DNA from: Lamellibrachia columna
Lineage: Eukaryota; Annelida; Polychaeta; Sabellida; Siboglinidae
DNA length: 64,000 nucleotides
Reading direction: 5' to 3'
Assembly (NCBI GenBank): GCA_963662155.1
Contig: OY759262.1
Coordinates: 14,264,282 to 14,328,281, forward strand
Shown: positions 11,416-28,562 of the stretch, in pieces
Layout of the letters: the number at the start of each line of letters is the position of its first letter
Position numbering within the stretch: position 1 is the stretch's first letter
Notes under the pieces: model-generated
Told to the model about the DNA's origin: nothing
The model's database searches: none
The model's input: the letters and a program-made list of their open reading frames with translations, nothing else
Position numbers and translations under genes: made by a program

Positions 11416-12237
11416 GATTGGTCTGGAGATCTCTAAAACAATGATTGTTTTGGTGATCTCTGGAGCAATTATTTTTCTGGAGATATCTTGAACAATGATT
11501 GGTCTGTAGATTTCTGGAACAATGATTGGTCTGGAGATCTCGGGAGCAATGATCAGTCTGGAGATCTCTGAAGCAATGATTGGTCTGTTGATCTCTGCAG
11601 CAATGACTGATCTGGTGAACCCTGAAGCAATGATTTTTCTGGAGATCTCTTGAACAATGATTGGTCTGGAGATTTCTGGAGCAATGATTCGTCTGGTAAT
11701 CTCTGGAGCAATTATTGGTCTGGAGATTTCTGAAGCAATGATTGCTCTGGAGATCTTTGAAGCAGTGATTAGTCTGGTAATCTCTGGAGCAATGATTGGT
11801 CAACAGATTTCTGGAGCAATGATTGGGGCAATTATTGGTCTGGAGATTGCTGCAGCAATGACTGGTCCGGTGATTTATGTAGCAATGATTGGTCTGGAAA
11901 TCTCTTGAGCAATGATTGGTCTGGATATTTATGGAGCAATGATTGGTGTGGAGATATGTGGAGCAATGATTGGTCTACAGATCTCTGGAACAATAATCAG
12001 TCTGGAGATCTCTGGAGCAACGATTGGTCTGGAGATATCTGTAGCAATGATTGATCTGGAGATTTCTGTAGCAATGATTGATCTGGAGATTTCTGGAGCA
12101 ATGATTGATCTGGAGATTTCTGGGGCAATGATTGATCTGGAGATTTCTGGGGCAATGATTGATCTGGAGATTTCTGCATCAATGATTGATCTGGAGATTT
12201 CTGGAGCAATGATTGGTCTGGAGATTTCTGGAGCAGA
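11416..12237. repeat. 27-bp minisatellite
   Basis: About 30 copies of agcaatgattggtctggaga + tttctgg, degenerate at the low end and homogeneous at 12000-12237. The period of nine codons keeps frames open on both strands (GAMIDLEIS on plus, PEISRSIIA on minus); these are artefacts. Confidence 0.96.
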
Positions 12238-14550
12238 CTGGTGGATCAGCAGCTGTGCCACAGCAATGACTGGTCTGGAGCTGCCAGCTGCAAGCCTACA
12301 ACTGCCATGGTCACTAGGGACATCCATCAATTAATGCACAGTATCTGGTTGACCTTTCACTGCCTGGGGCCATTGTCAGACAATCCTGCTGAGAGTGACC
12401 TAACCACAGGAGAATGAATCATGACCTTAGGAGGTAACCGACTGCAGTGACGTTACAACGCCACCCCACTCAATGTGGGTTTTATGATGCAACCAAACAG
12501 TACGGTTTGACCTATTTCGACAGGTTAATGACACTAGTAGCAAATTCATCAATTAATTATCAGAAATGACCTAGTCCAGTTAGTTCCATGACCTTGTCAA
12601 TGCACGCATTGTCTCCTACAGGCTAATGCGACACTAGTTCTCCCTGTGGCACAGCAAACTGTCACCTGCCGGAAAGTGCTTTAAGGCAACACGAGGACAT
12701 GTGAAGGATAACATATATTTTTAGATGTGATCATTTGGTGACATCAAAGAATGGAAGACACTGCAGATATGACTGTAAGCCTAACTCCAATGGTCTCATC
12801 AAACACTACTCCATCAGGCCAGATTTATTTGTCACCTTAGCATCTTCAAAACTAATAAGCATGTACCTTCCCTGGTAAACATGTACCCTCCCTGGTAAAC
12901 ATGTACCCTCCCTGGTAAACACTCAGTTGAAGTACCCATTTAGATCCTGTTATTTCAATTTTCAAACCCATTGATTTTTATCTTATCTATAATTTTTCCA
13001 GCTGTCTGACCTTATCTGTGCCCTTCAGTTTACTTCTTACACAAGCATAGAAATGCTGCTGTTATTTTTATCTGCCAATTTTTGCTCTAATTTTTTTTTA
13101 CTTTCTAAATTCAGTACCTGTTCTATATGCCTCAGATGGCATGTTTATAACAAAAGGTTTAGCTTGTTTTTGTCACCAATGAAAATAAAGCTAATTTGGT
13201 GATCTAATTTGTGAAATCTGTAAATTTGACTAAAAAGAAATTAGTCACTTATATAACAAAATAATATATATTAAAATTCTGCCCAATTTATTTAAATATT
13301 ATTAATATAATATTTCTATTAAACAATTATTCAAAACAATAATATTTTGGGAAGCTTCCGCACGGATAGGTAATAACAAGGGAGATTCCTGTAAATACTA
13401 ATTATATACTTAAAAGTATTAATATTTTTCCAGATTGTTTTCATTCATAATTTGTCTTGTTTAAGTTTCTGCTGTATTTGATTTAGCTATATTATAACCA
13501 TCTTTAATTTAATAAACTGCACCCACGCGTCTAAACATACCAACTTAGTTTATCACAAACAAATCCATCTCGTTAAATGTCAGTCGTAACCATTAATTGT
13601 CATGACATTAATTGTCATGACATTAAGACAAATACATGCAACAAACAAAAAGTAGTAGGCACAAGTTGTTGCTGTTGTTAAATTAAGGTTAATTAAGAGA
13701 TCATTTAACAGTCTCACACACTTTGATGCAGAAAGACCCGAGTACTTAATGTTTTACTGACACTGTTTTATATTCCAGTTTCTCCCTCCATATCTATTAC
13801 ACAAAACATAAAACTATACCCTCACATTTTGCCCCCTCCAATATCTAATATTTCAATAACAATTACTCCTAGAATAAACCAATATATTTGATGATTAATA
13901 GAGTAATAAACATGAATAAAAACCTTACATGTATACCCGGTCACAATGATGTTTCCTAGTGCAACTGGATCGAGGTGTGACCATGCATTTTCTGGCCCAC
14001 ACAGGAATGGTTGTTGTTCCTTGAGTGGCTACTGTCAAATGACACCAAGACGAATCCAAAGAGGTGTGACCTTAAGTTGTGAGGACACTTCAGTGGCCAT
14101 CACCTTATTTGAGTTACTCTAGGAGTTACAAAAGTGATGCGCACAATCTCTAGCATTCACTAGCCAGTGTAGTGCAGTCTTCTTTACTTGCATTCCTTGA
14201 AACTAACATGACAGAGAAAGAGAGGTGGAGAAGAGAGTGAGGATTAACTGACATCAGAAAGAAGAATCTTGTCCCCAGACCCTACCACCGAACTCCCCGG
14301 TTTTTACCTTCCTCGACACCAGAGGGCCACCAAATACCAGTTCATCAGAACTCTGCATGGCCAATGAGGACATCTGATGCACAAATGGCACAAAGACACT
14401 GAAAGATGCAAATGTGGCCACGACCAGCAAATCGACCTAACAATAAAACCATAACCCAGCTGCTGTACCATACAACAGACAGAATTGACCAGCAAGGATG
14501 AAGAGGTCAAGGACATGGTACCATTCAACGTGGTTTAACAACCAGAGACA
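12238..14550. other. No gene; minor repeats
   Basis: Contains several TGACCT half-site-like words at 12350-12600, the 20-bp triplet repeat listed next, and a doubled 15-bp palindromic word (attaattgtcatgac) at 13592-13626. Otherwise AT-rich. Confidence 0.5.
12864..12921. repeat. 20-bp repeat, three copies
   Basis: Three tandem copies of ctggtaaacatgtaccctcc. Confidence 0.9.
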
Positions 14551-14924
14551 AGGAGGTTAACAAGAGATCATATTGAAGTCTTTAAGACATGGAATGGGTA
14601 TGAAACTATTGATTCTTTTCTCACTTGAGAAATATATGAGAACTAGAACTAGAGGACACAAAGTAAAATTAGTGAAGGATAAGTGTACACTGGATATCAG
14701 AAAGTATTGATGACAATAAATAAATGGAACAGATTATCTACAGATTGTGTACATGCGAGCAGAGTGAATATGTTTAAAAACAAAACTGACAAATATCTCA
14801 GAAGGGTGGTTATACAGATGAGTACCCTGGGTAATCGATGGACTCTCAATAAGCCAGTGGCTTCCTTGTCCACTTGCCATCTGTGCCTTTTGCCTTGGAT
14901 GGCAATCTTGTTAAATCTTGTTAA
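14551..14924 (+). mobile_element. Non-LTR retrotransposon 3' end (CR1/L2-like), copy 1
   Basis: Frames in this stretch match the C-terminal part of CR1/L2/Jockey-type reverse transcriptase ORFs: RRLTRDHIEVFKTWNGYE at the start, then RTRGHKVKLVKDKCTLDIRKY, then KWNRLSTDCVHASRVNMFKN. In-frame stops and shifts break it. The 3' UTR words ggactctcaataagccagtg and tggcaatcttgttaaatctt follow, ending in a short GTTAAATCTT tail. It is 5'-truncated and dead. The closest full-length family is not identifiable from this fragment. Confidence 0.8.
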
Positions 14925-15771
14925 CCCTTCAGTCTGCTGGATGACATCACAATCATATAGATACGAGGAATCAACGCAGAGTTTGGCCTTAACTGAACAT
15001 GGAAGTTGTACAGGAAATACAACATTTTCATAGAGTAAGTCAGAGTGTCAAATTAATTAATTTTATTGTTATTAAATTATTACTAAATTATTTAACATCA
15101 TGTTTGTTCATATAACAGATATAGCTGCACTAAATCACTGCATAAACACAGCAAATATGCAGGAATAATAAAGCGGATGTGTGCACCACATCTTGTACTG
15201 GAAGCCTGAGACCAAAGGAACAAAATAACTCGGGCAATCCAAGGTAAAGCGAAGAGTGGACATTTTTATTGACATCTTTAATGACCAAGAGGCTTTACTA
15301 GAGCAGTGCGTCATCGTAAAAAGTGGACCTACTTCAACCGATTTCTCCTACACTAATGCGGTTCAGAGCCGAAATTGCTGGTATTAGTTTGATACCATGA
15401 GTGGGCGACGCACGTATTTCTGCTGCAGCATAAAAACTCTTGCCAGAAATATGTTCCTTATTGACCATGATAAATCATGAATCAAGCACGGTAGAATGAA
15501 TACAGTCTACCACATGGACATATTGATATGTGTACAATTTGGCTTGGCTGTCATATGTAGACGTTTCACTATTGGGATGAGCGAATACATCACGATAATG
15601 AGTCTGCGTGATTCTGGCACAGACATTTCACTGTTTTAGCATTTTTGTTTTGTATCCACATACTGAGAGACCAGGCACCGACATCCAGCCACTGACAAGC
15701 ACAAAGGACAGAATTGTCAATGACCGTCAACGTCACCAGACATGACACTTGAAGAAGTCGACTGCATTACA

Positions 15772-15858
15772 CTTGTACCAAACTGTCCTGCACAAGCTGT
15801 CCTACACCCAATTGTCTTGCATCAAATTGTCCTGTATTAAATTGTCATATACCAAATA
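15772..15858. repeat. Degenerate 15-16 bp tandem repeat
   Basis: Five variants of caaattgtcctgcat in a row. Confidence 0.7.
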
Positions 15859-16760
15859 ATCACATTTTTGAAATGGACATTTATCAACACAGTAGAAACC
15901 TTTAATTTTAATATAGTATTTTAGTAAAAGTTTACTGCCTATAATAGACGGGAAGTGTAGCAGTAGTAAAGGTGGCATCAACGGATTCTACATTCAATAT
16001 ATAACAGTGAAATTCAACGTGGCCTGACAACCATGCCATCTCAGCTTTTCCACCTACAGCCAGCAACAAAATTTGTTCTCATCAGAAAACACAATTTCAA
16101 TGTCTAATGAGTCAATTACCCAGAATTCAACTGGCTTCCCTAATCGGTGAAGCGTAAAGCTGACTTCCTGTGAGACGGACTGATGTGGATTGCTGAGTCG
16201 GTGGACTGTGAATCTAGACTGGTGACAGAATGACAGATCTCTTCTCCAGGGTCAGTCGGGCATTCTAGCTTTCTGGCACATTGGCCAAGCACTCGGAGCT
16301 TTCTGATTACCCAAAGAAGCATCAGGACACAAAACGGAGAAAATGAGTTTTCCTGGTTGGGGTTTTCAGGTTTCTTGAAGACTGGACCAAACAGTTTGAC
16401 TTACTTAGAAAATAGAAGCACATCTCTTGCACCTTTCTTGACAAAACCTACATGGCCAAAAAATATATATGGCCAAGTTGTACAGATATGCCTGCTTTAT
16501 CAATGGCCAAATCACTGACAGACAAAGCTTCTGCTTACAGGGAAAGACAGCCTGGCAGAGGCTCTGGTTACATCAGTACAATGACCAAATAAGATAATTG
16601 ATTTTTCTATTACTTCTCCGAGCTACGTTCTACGGCGAACTCAAGGCTGTCATTGAAACTAGCAGCATGGACTCGAGGGAATTAAATAATGTCACTGAAT
16701 CTTATTTATTGAATATTTAAGCCTATCTGTATATGGTATTGACCAGTAAAAGAGAATGCA

Positions 16761-16865
16761 ATGGATCCTCAGATTTCTCCGGAAAAACTGGAAATGGATT
16801 CAGCAGACACAAGTGTATCTTCTGACGGTGGTTCACCCAGTGTACATTGTACAGCCAGCTTCTAG
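16761..16865 (+). other. 34-codon ORF of protein-like composition (uncertain)
   Basis: ATG with G at -3 and G at +4, reading MDPQISPEKLEMDSADTSVS and 14 more residues to TAG. The same frame reopens immediately (IMEQDGNSPEVNYGTFSDER) to about 16964. Acidic and Ser-rich, antisense to BCL11. It might be a broken exon or pseudogene fragment, or chance. No family recognised. Confidence 0.15.
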
Positions 16866-17757
16866 ATCATGGAACAAGACGGCAATAGTCCCGAGGTGAA
16901 TTATGGAACATTTTCAGACGAGAGGTTCACAGTTTTTTTTATAAACAATTCAACTTTGCCAAATTAAAATTATAATTCCATCACCAAACAACTGGAGTCA
17001 GAATGCTATCCATGGAAAACTAACCAAGGCTTCCTTGTTCCATCCTCCGGACCAAGTGTTAAAATGTCCGATCTCAACCGTACATTAACGTGCGTGTATG
17101 CTGCAACCTAGGTATCTCGAATCGGCTCCGGGCTTTACCAAGCGTTCATGCTTGTTTGTTTGTTTGAAAACGCATGAGCACGGCGAACACAATCCGACAT
17201 GACCGCAACCATCTTAGATTACGGGCCGAGAAGTTGATAGTGGTGCCACATGGTGGACTAGGTTGTTGAAATTGACATCTTTTATGTTTGGCATAGAGAT
17301 TTCACTGATAGGATTTAATTTGTTGTTAATTTTTAACGATAATACAGTGTGCTTCTATAACGAATAAATAAACTGCGTGCAAGAGTTGATGTGATGGTGG
17401 CACCATCTGGTGTCACTGTGTAGCATCTGCAAGAAAACTGGAAGAAAATCTGACTACATCTTCAGATCTGACATCTCTTTTGGCTGAGTATATCTGGAAT
17501 AATTTGACATGACAAATTTATGAAATTTCACCAAGGGCAAAATTTGTTTTAGCATTTCCATTTTCACTTCAATCAATTCTGCATGAAGAATTAAACAATT
17601 TAATAGTTTGTCTGATGATGTCACAAAAACTACCAAAAAAATTGCACAAATAAGCTAGCATGTCGTAGTGGATACTAAGTAGGTTTGAATTTTTGCAAAA
17701 TGAATTTGAAATGAGACAAGCAAAAAAATCGAATTGATGATGCACCTTTTAATCAAC

Positions 17758-17985
17758 ATATTTAAACCAACATGTTTAAACAAACAAGTTTAAACTCACA
17801 TGTTTAAACTGATACATTTAAGCCTATACATTTAAATCAACACATTTAAACATACATGTTTAAACCTGCACTTTTAAACTGTCACTTAAACTGACACATT
17901 AAACTACACATCTAAACCAACACATTTCAACCTACACATGTAAACGAATACATTTAAGACAATACATTTAAACTAACAAGTTTCC
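17758..17985. repeat. Degenerate 14-bp minisatellite
   Basis: About 15 variants of acatttaaaccaac; many units contain the palindrome GTTTAAAC or ATTTAAAT. Confidence 0.9.
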
Positions 17986-19866
17986 TTAGAAAGGATTTTC
18001 CATCAAATAGTGTATTTTACACTGACTATTTCACAAGCATCGCACTAGATGGCGATAAAAAACCACGGGTCAAAAATTAATCATTGTAGGCAATGACCGA
18101 CTGGACACGGTGGTCTCTAGTGCACCAAGTTCCTTCTATTCTGTTTACTGGCCTGTTGCAAGACAATGACTCACCAATATCAGTTGATATATCTACCAAC
18201 CAGTGTCATTGACACATAACACGTCATAGTGAACAGATAACATTCATAACACTTTGATCAATCTATTTCATATTGCTATAGCCTTTCATGCATTTATCAA
18301 AAGTTGTATCAGAAGAACAGGAATGGATTCCAAGACTATTTTAAGAATGCCCAAAACGGTACCACCTCAAGCAATTTTCTCACAATAAAATCACTGATAA
18401 GCATTCCTAATGGGTAGTTTTTGCAAAGCTTGGTCACAGAAATAGACTGATTATATATAGTTTTACACATGGACAAATTGTTTAATTTTGGAGTAAATAT
18501 ATATATTTTAGTCAATAGTATCTGAAACCATATCTGGTTAAATATATACATACATACACAGGTTTCATCGTTATGATTTCTGATGACAGCCCTCATCAAA
18601 ATATATAAATGATGTAATTAAAATGTTTCTTAGGTCTAGTTATTATTATGAGATAGCATGGATCATCTGATATCGTCCATGTTAATTTGTTAAAATCGCA
18701 CACCATAATTTTTAACATTTACTGTTGCTTACACTAATTGAATAAGAATCATAGCCAAAATTACTTCCAAACAATTATAACAATCAATCAATAAAATAAC
18801 ATTTGATTACATACACCAAATTTTGCATTATCGTGTACGTTTACATTAAATATTTTCCCTTGACCAAGGTCATTCTATTCATATATCTAACTGTCATGTC
18901 CGACAATCAGGTCAGTGTAAATATCAAACTGATATCAACATAACAACAACAACCTACACCGGCATAAATAAAAGGCGAATGATCACCATCATGCAATTGT
19001 GCCACGTATAACTGGCTGACATCGCAAATGCAACTGTCCTGAAATGGGACGTTTTTCGAAAAAAGGCTGGACAATAAATCAGAACGAAAAGTTTATACAT
19101 ATGCCGAGCAGTGGTTGATGTCTGTGTCCAGTATATGGGACGCAGAAGGTCCATTAGCTGAGCAAAACAACGTCTAGACATTAGACCACAAACATCGGTC
19201 AGAACAGACCGGGGAAGTTCATCAAAACTTGGAGATGAGCACGTCCGTATCCAGTTGCAAGAAGTCGTGGAAATTAAATCCCGGATTCGAGTTACCAGTT
19301 GTAATGGATGCTGCAAGATGTCATAACTAATGGAGAGGTGGCAGGTTTATGTAAGAATAAATTGTAATTTTATCTTCGCAATTCCGACAGGCTGCTGTCA
19401 CACCATCATAATAGATACCTTGCTGGTCAGATGCCTTTTTGATGGGATTTCTTTGCAAATGCTGAATTGTACATATCATATGCGGGGGAAGGTTTTAATT
19501 GATGGTGGCTATCCCTCAACTTTGACAATGTAGGACCATTTTGGATTCATCCAGAACTTTTTTATTTATTTATTGTTAACCATTTTCTGAAAACTAATTA
19601 TTTAAAACAAACAAGTAAATTTTTTATTATACTGGTCCTTTTTATAACTCACGATTTACATACATGTAAAATGCAGATAAACTGATGTGAAGTGTGGCAT
19701 TTTATTAAGAACTGCTCTTTCATAAGATAGTGTCTATAATTATTATATTAACTCTCATTGTTTGTGCTTGTCAAATTGTACATAATTGTAAACTAAATCT
19801 GATCTAAAACATGATTACAAAAGATGTTTCAATAAAATGAATTCACCTGTTACTGCCACGCCCACA
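17986..19866. other. No gene recognised
   Basis: AT-rich. A 120-codon minus-strand frame (19316-18954) contains FFRKTSHFRTVAFAMSASYT, vaguely like the helix-turn-helix stretch of PIF/Harbinger transposases, but I cannot support the call. Confidence 0.4.
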
Positions 19867-20060
19867 TACACCACACAGTACTTGTTGTAGCAAACATGTT
19901 TGTATCTTTATATACACACACACGCACACGCACACACATATACCACACAGTACTTGGTGTAGCAAACATGTTTGTATCTTTATATACACACACACGCACA
20001 CACATACACCACACAGTACTTGTAGCAAACATGTTTGTATCTTTATATATACACACACGC

Positions 20061-20108
<48 letters not shown>

Positions 20109-20110
20109 GT
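19867..20110. repeat. Compound repeat: about 70-bp unit with (CA)n
   Basis: Three copies of caccacacagtacttgtag + caaacatgtttgtatcttta followed by CA/CGCA runs, ending in a pure (CA)n run of about 22 units. Confidence 0.95.
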
Positions 20111-20195
20111 AAGATGAAATGTGACCTTTAACCTTATTATTGGTGTTTCCCTTGAGCAAGGCAACAGTCATTACTATGTTTTTCTGCTACTATTT

Positions 20196-21220
20196 TTAGT
20201 TGAATACTGCTTTACTGCCTTGATTCATAACAATAGGGTTATGGCAACTGTCTGCACTGCAAGCATAGGCGGCTGTACAGAGATGTCCCGTCTTTCTGCA
20301 TCTGTCTCCAATTGTTCTACAGTTTGTCTTATCTTGCAGTTGTCTGTATAGGATTGACACAAAACTGTCCCATCTTTCTGCATTCGACTCCAAGAGTCCT
20401 ACACTTTGTCTTATCTTGCAGTTGTCTGTATTGCCAGCACAGGCTGGAATACAAAAATATCTTTTCTTGCTACCAACCCAATGTCTTTTGGTTGCATCGT
20501 TAATAAGCGGAAGCACCTCTCCGGCTTTCTGCCTTTGAAGACATGACAAGTCTGTGTGTATCATCCCTTCGATTGGTTCTTCAAGTGGTAGACAACTCCT
20601 GAGCTTCTTGCAGTTGTCCAACTCCTCCAGCATGCTGCAGTCTCTAAGCATAGCTTCCTGAAGACCCATTCCACAAGGCCAGTGAATGATGCAGTGTCAC
20701 ACCAGTTAGGTCAAGAATGGTTCTCAACCACCCAGGCCAGTTGTCAAGTATTTCACTGACATGATACCATCTTCTCTGTCCAGGAACCATCATACTTCAG
20801 CCTGAAGGTTGCCAAGGAAATTCATCATCCATGGATGACATCAGCATCTCTACATTCCTCTTGTCTTCCATGGTGCCTATTGGTGACAGTGAAGGACATT
20901 ATGTGACTCTGCCTCTTGGTGACCAACTTTGTGGGTGATTCTTTCTTGCTGACTGTGCTATTTCTGAATTGAGAAGACTGCCTGAGTGACAAATATGTCA
21001 ACTGTCTCTTCCACCTCTGCTCTACGAGATGTTGTCTTGACGAATATGTAAGATCGATCTTGTTTTCATCTACCATGATCAATTGGCAAGGGTATACCAC
21101 CTCGACTGTTGCTTCTTTTTCTTGACATGCGTACTTCTTATTTCTGCCTTGATGGAATCTCTCTAATATGCCTATCGAAGGCAAAATCAAGTCTGTTGAA
21201 GGAACTGCCAAAATGTCCAA
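20196..21220 (-). other. Unrecognised long frames, possible decayed element
   Basis: Two minus-strand frames of 131 (21220-20825) and 157 codons (20669-20196) in neighbouring positions, richer in GC and charged residues than the surroundings. The lower one overlaps an 82-bp tandem duplication (20285-20448), which creates the doubled RQLQDKTNCR / TDNCKIRQ peptide. No domain recognised. Could be a decayed transposon ORF or chance. Confidence 0.2.
20285..20448. repeat. 82-bp tandem duplication
   Basis: Two diverged copies starting gtcccrtctttctgca at 20285 and 20367, both ending in cttatcttgcagttgtctgt. Confidence 0.85.
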
Positions 21221-23743
21221 CTATCTTGATGCAGACATTTGCGTAATCGTCAAATGTATCACAGTTAGGTCTTTCCGAGTGATTGAATCAGAACATCATC
21301 ATTAATCACAACGCCATTTTAAACACCTGCTTCTGACATTGGTAATGTTAATGAGGATGAATGCATGCATGCATTGTCAGAATCTACAGCAAGCCAGATT
21401 TGATGACCAATTTGACATCAGCACCGATTTAAGCCATTAGAGTTCAACAAGTTCAAGCTGAAGAATTTATCAATATTACAAATATTGCTTGATGTACACA
21501 GAGCAACGAGACAAGTGGGACCCAACACAAGTGCACTTTATTTTGATGCAACAAACATGATGTATTGACTCGTGCCAATGCATCTTACACATGATGAATT
21601 GCCACCTTGTTAAAATCACTGGTGCAGTATTATTTAGGAGTTGTAATTTATTGCTGGAATTATTTTGGAATAACCGGCTTTTTTAATTCATCCATTTATT
21701 ATAGCAAGGAAGGGTAAATTCAATAGAACCAAATTGTTTAAAAATAGAACATTCGTACTATTGGTCAACATTTTTAGAATTACTATTTAAGTTTCATGCT
21801 GATAAAAAAACTTTGACGTCTAAAATTGCTGCTTCACATCAGTCCAAATAACTTTTAGCTATCCCATATTAGGATGAAGTCAAACCCATTATGATGTCTG
21901 ATGTGGTTAAGTCAAAATGATCCTATTCAGTTTTTCACAAGATAAATGTTTTGAGAGATAATACAACACTTTTAATCAGATCCTTTATATTTGACAAGCA
22001 TGGGCCACTACAATCACCCCAACCATGTACATAAGTACTATAAATAGAAAATCTGTGGAAACACCTATTCAAAATTTCAAATTACGACCGACAGCCAAAC
22101 AGGTGGGGTCACTCACCCTTACCCAAAGGCTCACTCCTCTTGTATTTCATTTAGTATGCATGGGTGACCATTTGCAACAAACGCCAACAAAAGTTTTACA
22201 ACGTTTAACAAGTCTGGACAGCCAACAGAACACTTCAACGAAGTAGCCACCGGGCACGAACTATATATAAGTGGACCAAAAAACAGCCCTTGATAACTGA
22301 CCTCATTGAAATTGCTGAACCAATTATCTGAGCTAGGGTCTATCCCACCCAGGGAAGTTCCCCCTCCCTCCCTCCCTCCCTCCCTCCCTCTTCTCCAAAT
22401 GCCAATGTTACTCAAGCCCTCCAGTTGGCCGGAAAAGGTGAACACCTTGGTATGAATGACATGTTTTTCTTGAAAGGCAAGTACCACTAAGGGAGCAGGG
22501 GTTGATATATATTCACACTGAAGCCTTCAGTCAAAATATTTTTCGGAAACAAATCTTCATAGCAACGAGAAGCCAGACGGCTGCTCCACCTGGTGATAAA
22601 ATTGCATATGTGTACTAATTTTCAAGTGAAGTAAACAGATGAACCGACAACGGACTGAATGCGAGACTCAAAACACCAGCAGCAAGTAACACCATACTAG
22701 GCAATGACGGGATCATATTCCTAGATGTATCTCAAAGTAATCTACTCGTTCTTGCTGCTGTCCTCATTATTAATCAAACAAAACAAAGATTTTTACTAAA
22801 ATCACATCCATATGTACAAACCAACACTCTTGCGTGGCATGCTGATTTCCATCCTCTTTTCCAGATGGGTTCTGAATTTCTTTGAAATACTATATTTTGC
22901 CTGTTTTCTCATTAATGTTCTAAATGGAAAAACCCCTACGTTTGAAATGGAAAACCCTTTAGCGCAATTAAGCGCTCCTTCTAACCACTTACGCAGGTTT
23001 GTGCCATCACTCCCCCAACAAACACGTCCTGGTTGAAATAATTGCTCAAAGAGCTGTGGATTTACAACTAAGTAACGATGCGTTTCGTTAATATGCTCGT
23101 CACTTGCACTGACAAAGCATGTCATAGTATAAAGAGCATGAATCGGGCTCCGGTGACCACCAACATAGATGGGAACATTTATAACCTTTAGCAAGAACAT
23201 TAGCTTATCTTGTGGGAATAACGTAAGTTTAAGTGAACGCACTCGCCACTCACGAGCTTCTCCTCGTGAAACCGCAATCCTGAATGAATAAATACCCATT
23301 TACGTCGAGCAACCTTTCGCTGCAAAGTGATTGTTTTTTGTGACATAGTACTAGCCATAATCGTGGCCATTCCTGTGTTGATTGTAAATATACACACCGC
23401 ATTTTTCTTCATTTGATAATACGGCACAGATTAACGGCTGCCTGGATCTACGCGAGACAATCGTAAGTTGTCCCGTGGGTTGCTTGATACATATACATTT
23501 TGTGAGAGTTTGGTTGTGATGGTCATTCCAGCATGTTTGGCACTAGATGTACAAAACAGGTTTCTTAGGATTCTGAACGGTAACCAGCTGTGTGTAAAAT
23601 AAAAACAAATATATAAGTTTCGTAAAAAATAATGGACAAAGAGACAGAGAATGTTTTCTAGTCAAAAACATTTATTCTATAAAAGTATAAAAAAAAGTCT
23701 TTATTGTCAAAATTACAGTGATTTGAGAAATACTGTGCAAGAT
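21221..23743. other. No gene recognised
   Basis: Unique AT-rich DNA with a (CCCT)n run listed separately. The 165-codon minus-strand frame at 23299-22802 has no recognisable domain, although part of it (residues about 40-140) is not low-complexity. Confidence 0.45.
22361..22390. repeat. (CCCT)n microsatellite
   Basis: About seven units. Minus-strand (AGGG)n could form a G-quadruplex. Confidence 0.9.
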
Positions 23744-24012
23744 GAACTTTGACCTAACCTATGATAATAGTCAAACACCACATGACCTTAGCCATGTGTG
23801 ACCATCACTGTTTTCTACTTACATTATTTATTGACCTTCACCAGCACTACTGGTCACTACATTTACTGATGCTGCATTTTCACTTGGTGACCTTAATCTT
23901 GCCTGACCCTAAACATTGACCACTATTTTACCTCAACCTAAACACTGACCTTCACCTATCCTGACCCAAAACAGTGACCTTCACCTTTCCTGACCCTAAA
24001 CACTGACTTTCA
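23744..24012. repeat. Degenerate repeat rich in TGACCT half-sites
   Basis: Loose units of about 31 bp (tgaccttcacctatcctgac plus ccaaaacag) near 23880-24012, preceded by further TGACCT words from 23749. About ten TGACCT/TGACCC words in 270 bp, the complement of the AGGTCA nuclear-receptor half-site. Confidence 0.75.
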
Positions 24013-24331
24013 CCTACACCTCGCCTCGTAAATACTAATAATCCACCTGTTGTCCAAACCCATAACTAGTGCAATAATCTATATTTAACACATGGTGATT
24101 AAAAAACTATTCCAAAGGGTTTTCGATGAGTATCAAACATGACTTCACACTTCTAAATGACATGCACAATAACATTCCAACCCCATTTTTACAGGGTATC
24201 TAGTCATACCACTTACCACAATCAGTATGTGATAATTTAAATGCAATATTGGTATAAACCACCACTTTGTTAACTCTAACTACAATACCTACAAAACTGT
24301 TTCCCCAGTCCAACTTCAAGTTGCCTATATA

Positions 24332-24484
24332 ATGACCAGTTATTCTGCATCTTCTCTCCGGATGGTGCACGGAGACTGTGCAAGACTGTACTGCAGGGGC
24401 CTAGAAAATGACCAGTTATTCTGCATCTTCTCTCCGGATGGTGCACGGAGACTGTGCAAGACTGTACTGCAGGAGCCTAGAAAA
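24332..24484. repeat. 76-bp tandem duplication
   Basis: Two nearly identical 76-bp copies starting atgaccagttattctgcatc at 24332 and 24408. Confidence 0.95.

Positions 24485-28562
<4,078 letters not shown>

Larger units (their letters stand above)
14925..17757. other. No gene; one repeat and one small ORF
   Basis: Mostly unique AT-rich intronic DNA. It holds the 16-bp repeat at 15772 and the small frame at 16761, described separately. Confidence 0.5.

Noticed and set aside
11657..12334. Frames of up to 140 codons on both strands (GAMIDLEIS, PEISRSIIA)
   Set aside because: The 27-bp unit is nine codons long without stops on either strand; no flanking coding sequence supports a gene.
14921..14945. 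A second piggyBac end (TTAACCCTTCAG)
   Set aside because: No matching GGGTTAA end nearby, and the TTAA is part of the retrotransposon tail.
18954..19316. PIF/Harbinger transposase fragment
   Set aside because: Only a short stretch is suggestive; no catalytic residues or neighbouring transposase parts seen.
22802..23299. 165-codon minus-strand frame as a gene
   Set aside because: No domain, no splice or promoter context, and another frame on the plus strand overlaps it; likely chance.
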